Below are positions 22,291 through 25,679 of a stretch of 25,679 nt of DNA, in pieces. A program made the position numbers and the translations under genes. Position 1 is the stretch's first letter. Each line of letters starts with the position of its first letter. The notes beneath the pieces are model-generated. The model saw only the letters and a program-made list of their open reading frames with translations. It was not told the origin of the DNA and made no database searches. This stretch comes from Euplotes aediculatus (lineage: Eukaryota > Ciliophora > Spirotrichea > Euplotida > Euplotidae): positions 1-25,679 of the forward strand of contig JAQGFW010009808.1 in the NCBI GenBank assembly GCA_030463445.1, given 5' to 3'.

Positions 22291-23280
22291 AATAAATAGA
22301 AAAATAGTTATCGTATTTAAAACACTTATGTTAACTTTGAAATTAAGCATATTATTTATAAAAATTAAAGGCTATTATATAGAATTAAATCAACAATTCA
22401 TTTTAAGTTAGTTAAATAACATTTTAAATTGTTTTTGTATATTACAAAATAATTTATGATATTAAATTAATATAGGTTAGCCATCAAAATTTGCTTCTGA
22501 GATTAAAGATGGAATTTAGACTACATATATTTGCATTTATATTCAATTCAAATTGAAATTTATAATTACGAACCAATATTGATTCAATATTATGCTAAGC
22601 TTGAATTAAAATTATTCCTAATTTTATATAATGTTTATATATGATTTGTATTTATTTAAAATCTTTATTGTTAATCTTAAAAATTCCTCTTTTTATTTAA
22701 TTTTTAGTATAATTATACTCTAAAATATGAAGGTCTTGATATCATTGAAACTGTTCAGACTGTTACTCCTTTTATACATTTAAGTCAACTCCTAAATACT
22801 TGAACTTAAATATAAAGTTATTAACTTTTTCTTCCTCCTTTACATTATAAAATTTGTAAAATTTTGTTGTCCATTATTTTTTAAGAAGATATAATGATAT
22901 TGTTTTTGTTAAAATGACTGTTTGTTAGTTATAATATTTAAAATAATAAAAGACAAACATTAAATAGTATTTTGATACTATTTGCAATTAGATAACACAA
23001 TATAATATTTTTTATTCAAATTTAATGATCTTATGAGCATTAGAATATTTTTAAATCCAAATCCCAACTCGCTTTTGCTTAAATTCTTCTTTTTTGTTAT
23101 GTATTTACAATATAGTGCAATAAAAATTTAAACCATATAAACATTACTGATTCAAACTACTAATAATTACAAATTTCCTACTTAAATTCGTAAAAATCCT
23201 AAATTTTATGAAAACATAAAAATTGTATTGGTTTGTCATATTACTAAAAAATATGATAAATTATCTTAACTTATATTAAC
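22291..23280. other. AT-rich intergenic stretch
   Basis: I see no supported gene on either strand. The next gene starts at ATG 23281 directly after very AT-rich DNA. Confidence 0.5.
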
Positions 23281-25679
23281 ATGCATGAAGTGTTTCAAAT
23301 TCGCTCAATATTAAAAGTAAAACAAACAAGCCAATCTTTACAAAACTATGATCATGTTTTGACATTTGAGGAGTCTAACCTTCTTGTATAGCAATCAACG
23401 ACGACTCGGATCAATCTTTAAGCAAATTTGTCGACAGGTTTTTAAATCAAGACACAAAAGAATATTGGTATCAAAACGAACATATAATTGTATTTTATCA
23501 GAGCTTGGTTGATAAACATTTAAAACTGAAGGTTATGTCAAAATATGCATGATTGGGAGAAGTTAACGCTAAGGTAGAACATGAACATTAAGCTATATCT
23601 GAATTTTAAATACATATTTTGAGTTGTCTAACTAATATTTATGTTTATTATTTTACGAAAAATCAAATATTTTAATCATTTACACAATTACTTTATGGAT
23701 TTATAAAATTAATAGATGTTAAAGTATCAATTAATAGTCATTTAACACTTACTACTATAGATTCTAGTAGAACATTTTTCGGTAACCTCCAAATATGCTA
23801 TACACATTCATCCAGATCAGACTATCGACTCTGCTTTTGCAAATTCTATTTTTTAAGAAATTGAATAAAATGCATTTTGATCCGATTGATGTACCAATAT
23901 TAGTTAGTGCTTATTCTGAAGCATATAAAACAATTTTAGAAAAAGCGAAAGCACTCAAAAATGGTAAGTACATATTGATAACAATTTACATTTAGATATT
24001 CTTCTGAATAATAACAAACCAGTACCATTCTTGTCAACAATTGTTCAGCAACTAATCAGAAATACTATTGATAGCAATTGCATTTTATTAAACCTAGGTT
24101 CAGAATGTGAGTTTGAACTGGGAAATATTTTTGCTGATGCTTTAATGTGATCCACTCAAGATAAAGACATAATTCTGAAAACTCAACAAAAGTATGATTT
24201 AAGTTCTCTCATTGGAGTTCTTGATATAAGTGGGGAATCGTTTCATTTGCTTGAAGTTGTAGTTTGATTGCTCAGATTATGATATTTAAATCCAAACGAT
24301 CAATTGCAAATTGTAGAAGAATCTCAAATTTCTGTGATCATACAACATATTTATAAGCAGCTTGAGAAAATAATTGATTTAAGCAATATTAGCCAAATAG
24401 GATTTGCAACCGAATCAATAATGCTCTTGTTAAATTGCTGTAATAAAATGATCAAAGGAGACAGGCTTCCAACAGTAATCATGTCTTTATTGGGCAGTCT
24501 GCTTATAGATGTTGATGTCTATGCATTACCTAATGCTTTTGATTTTGAATCAGGCAATGCACAAGCATTTCTTGATTATAGATTTATTATTGATCACAAC
24601 AGGTTAGTTGATAACGAGTGATACGAAAGAGATGTTGTGCTTGAAACTTACCAGAAGGAACTTGTTGCTGCAATCTTGAGATTCATCATGAAGTTTGGTT
24701 CTAAGGATCTATTTTTTGAAAAAACTGAGTTCAGCTCAGAGCTTTTTGTATGTTTGAATATAAATGAGCAAATAATTGAAAAGTGAATTGTCTTACTTAT
24801 TTTAAAATACGTAGACATTCCATTCGATGAAGAATTCACAGACCTCCTTTTTGATACACTTTTGCATCTGCAATCAAATCCTAAGGAGTCACTACTCATC
24901 GAAATAGAAGACAGACCAGTAGATCAGATGGTGATACAATTGTGGTCAAAAAATAACGACCAGAACAAGCAGACTGACAGAGAATTTATTAAATTTTCTA
25001 GGATTGTTCAAAATGCAATTGTTTCAATTCATAATTGCGAAATCATAAGAAGCACTCAAAGTTTGCAGGAAATTGATCAATTAATTCAGAAAATGACTGA
25101 AATTCAAGAAGACAAAGATAATTTAATAAAGCAAAATATTGATTCAAGATTTGCAATAATTCTTGCAGAACTTCTTTACAAAATCAGATGCAACTCAACC
25201 TTTATAGAGATCAGACGAAATAGAACGATAAATGAATTGGTTGTCAAAATTTATAAATTTTTAGGCCATTTTATGTATAATAACCAACAAATTTGAGTTC
25301 GGCTATGGCACTTTAGTCACAAATTATTTTGTATGAAGTGGTGGAATGATAAACTTAACAGATACCATGCTGAGTTCTTCCTCCTTTGTGCTGAGGGCTT
25401 AGGAAAATACAAAACAACAGTTTATAGCAAGGAGTTGTTTTCAAAAGTAATCAAGAGTATTGGAGAAATACTAGTAAAAGAACTACAAAAGGAAGAATCA
25501 AGGCATAAAGATGACGAATCTTTAAACATACTTCTTACTTTGATTACACAAATTGGAGAAAAGCTCGAAAATAATACAACAAAAAAAGATGGAGAAGAGA
25601 GTAAAGAAGAAAGAAATGAGGATAATGATAACCAAGGCAAGGAAGAAAGTAAAGAAAATGAAGAAGACGAAGAAGATGA
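23281..25679 (+). CDS. Large helical-repeat protein, 5' part (about 720 codons seen)
   Basis: The start is ATG 23281 (MHEVFQIRSILKVKQ). Parts in order: 23281-23388; a frame change at GTA-TAG (about 23386-23391); 23391-23573; an IES; 23767-23853; a +1 frameshift site TTT-TAA (23851-23856); 23855-23963; a 32-bp intron; and 23996 to the window edge. The last part is open for 561 codons with six TGA codons (for example EVVV-C-LLRL-C-YLNPND) and no TAA or TAG. The protein is built of amphipathic helices typical of armadillo/HEAT-like solenoids (for example IMLLLNCCNKMIKGDRLP), then a charged, acidic C-terminal stretch (NEDNDNQGKEESKENEEDEE) that continues past the window. There are no membrane helices or signal peptide. 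The length and helical pattern recall the N-terminal armadillo region of very large HECT ubiquitin ligases (HUWE1/Tom1 type), but this is only an impression and other solenoid proteins fit as well. Confidence 0.85.
23574..23766. other. IES with 9-bp direct repeats (GTAGAACAT)
   Basis: GTAGAACAT occurs at 23574-23582 and 23767-23775. Deleting 193 bp joins GEVNAK to VEHFSVTSKYAIHIHPDQ in one frame. The insert is AT-rich and its frame stops three codons in. The insert also begins like a donor (GTAGAA) and is followed by sequence after ACTATAG (ending 23760), so splicing alone would also give an in-frame product two residues longer. The exact 9-bp repeat at the junction favours DNA excision. Confidence 0.7.
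23964..23995 (+). other. 32-bp spliceosomal intron
   Basis: GTAAGT to ATTTAG, 32 bp, splitting a GAT codon (KALKN then DILLNNNK). It contains in-frame stops. Its removal connects two good coding stretches in frame. It is the clearest short intron in the window. Confidence 0.85.

Noticed and set aside
1-25679. tRNA, rRNA or CRISPR features
   Set aside because: I saw no cloverleaf-like, rRNA-like or regularly spaced repeat sequence on either strand, though a covariance search would be needed to exclude tRNAs.

Overview
The window looks like ciliate germline (micronuclear-type) DNA from a Euplotes-like spirotrich. Three observations support this. (1) The left end is C4A4 telomere repeat of exactly 28 bp, and the core motif TTGAA follows after exactly 17 bp; this is the geometry of a Euplotes macronuclear telomere with its chromosome-breakage motif. 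(2) The clear coding regions use TGA as a sense codon (cysteine in Euplotes) and never TAA/TAG, except at places that look like programmed frameshift sites. (3) Coding regions are cut by AT-rich inserts bounded by short direct repeats containing TA. Removing one repeat plus the insert restores or keeps the frame, as expected for internal eliminated sequences (IESs).

Layout, left to right: telomere and breakage motif (1-50). A gene at 71-5539 encodes an acidic protein of about 205 aa in five exons with long interruptions. From 5540 to 11281 lies AT-rich DNA with no supported gene. A gene fragment occupies 11401-12027, with a possible membrane segment just after it and another exon-like stretch at 12372-12481. 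From 12482 to 16384 the DNA is mostly non-coding, with minus-strand coding-like remains at 14379-15569. A plus-strand gene with an IES and a frameshift site lies at 16385-17488. At 18214-19800 the minus strand carries the remains of a Tc1/mariner-type (Tec-like) DNA transposon and an unidentified coding region. A gene interrupted by a 383-bp IES lies at 20228-21027, and an exon with a classic AAA-TAA frameshift site at 22005-22290. The 5' part of a large helical-repeat protein gene starts at 23281 and runs off the right edge.

All recognised host-type genes are on the plus strand; the transposon-like remains are on the minus strand and lie in the DNA between genes. I could not identify the host proteins by family with confidence. 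The main points for a second look are the long (6-10 bp) IES repeats, the overlap of several IES ends with GTAAG splice donors, the several kinds of frameshift site, and a trimmed somatic-type telomere on unprocessed DNA.
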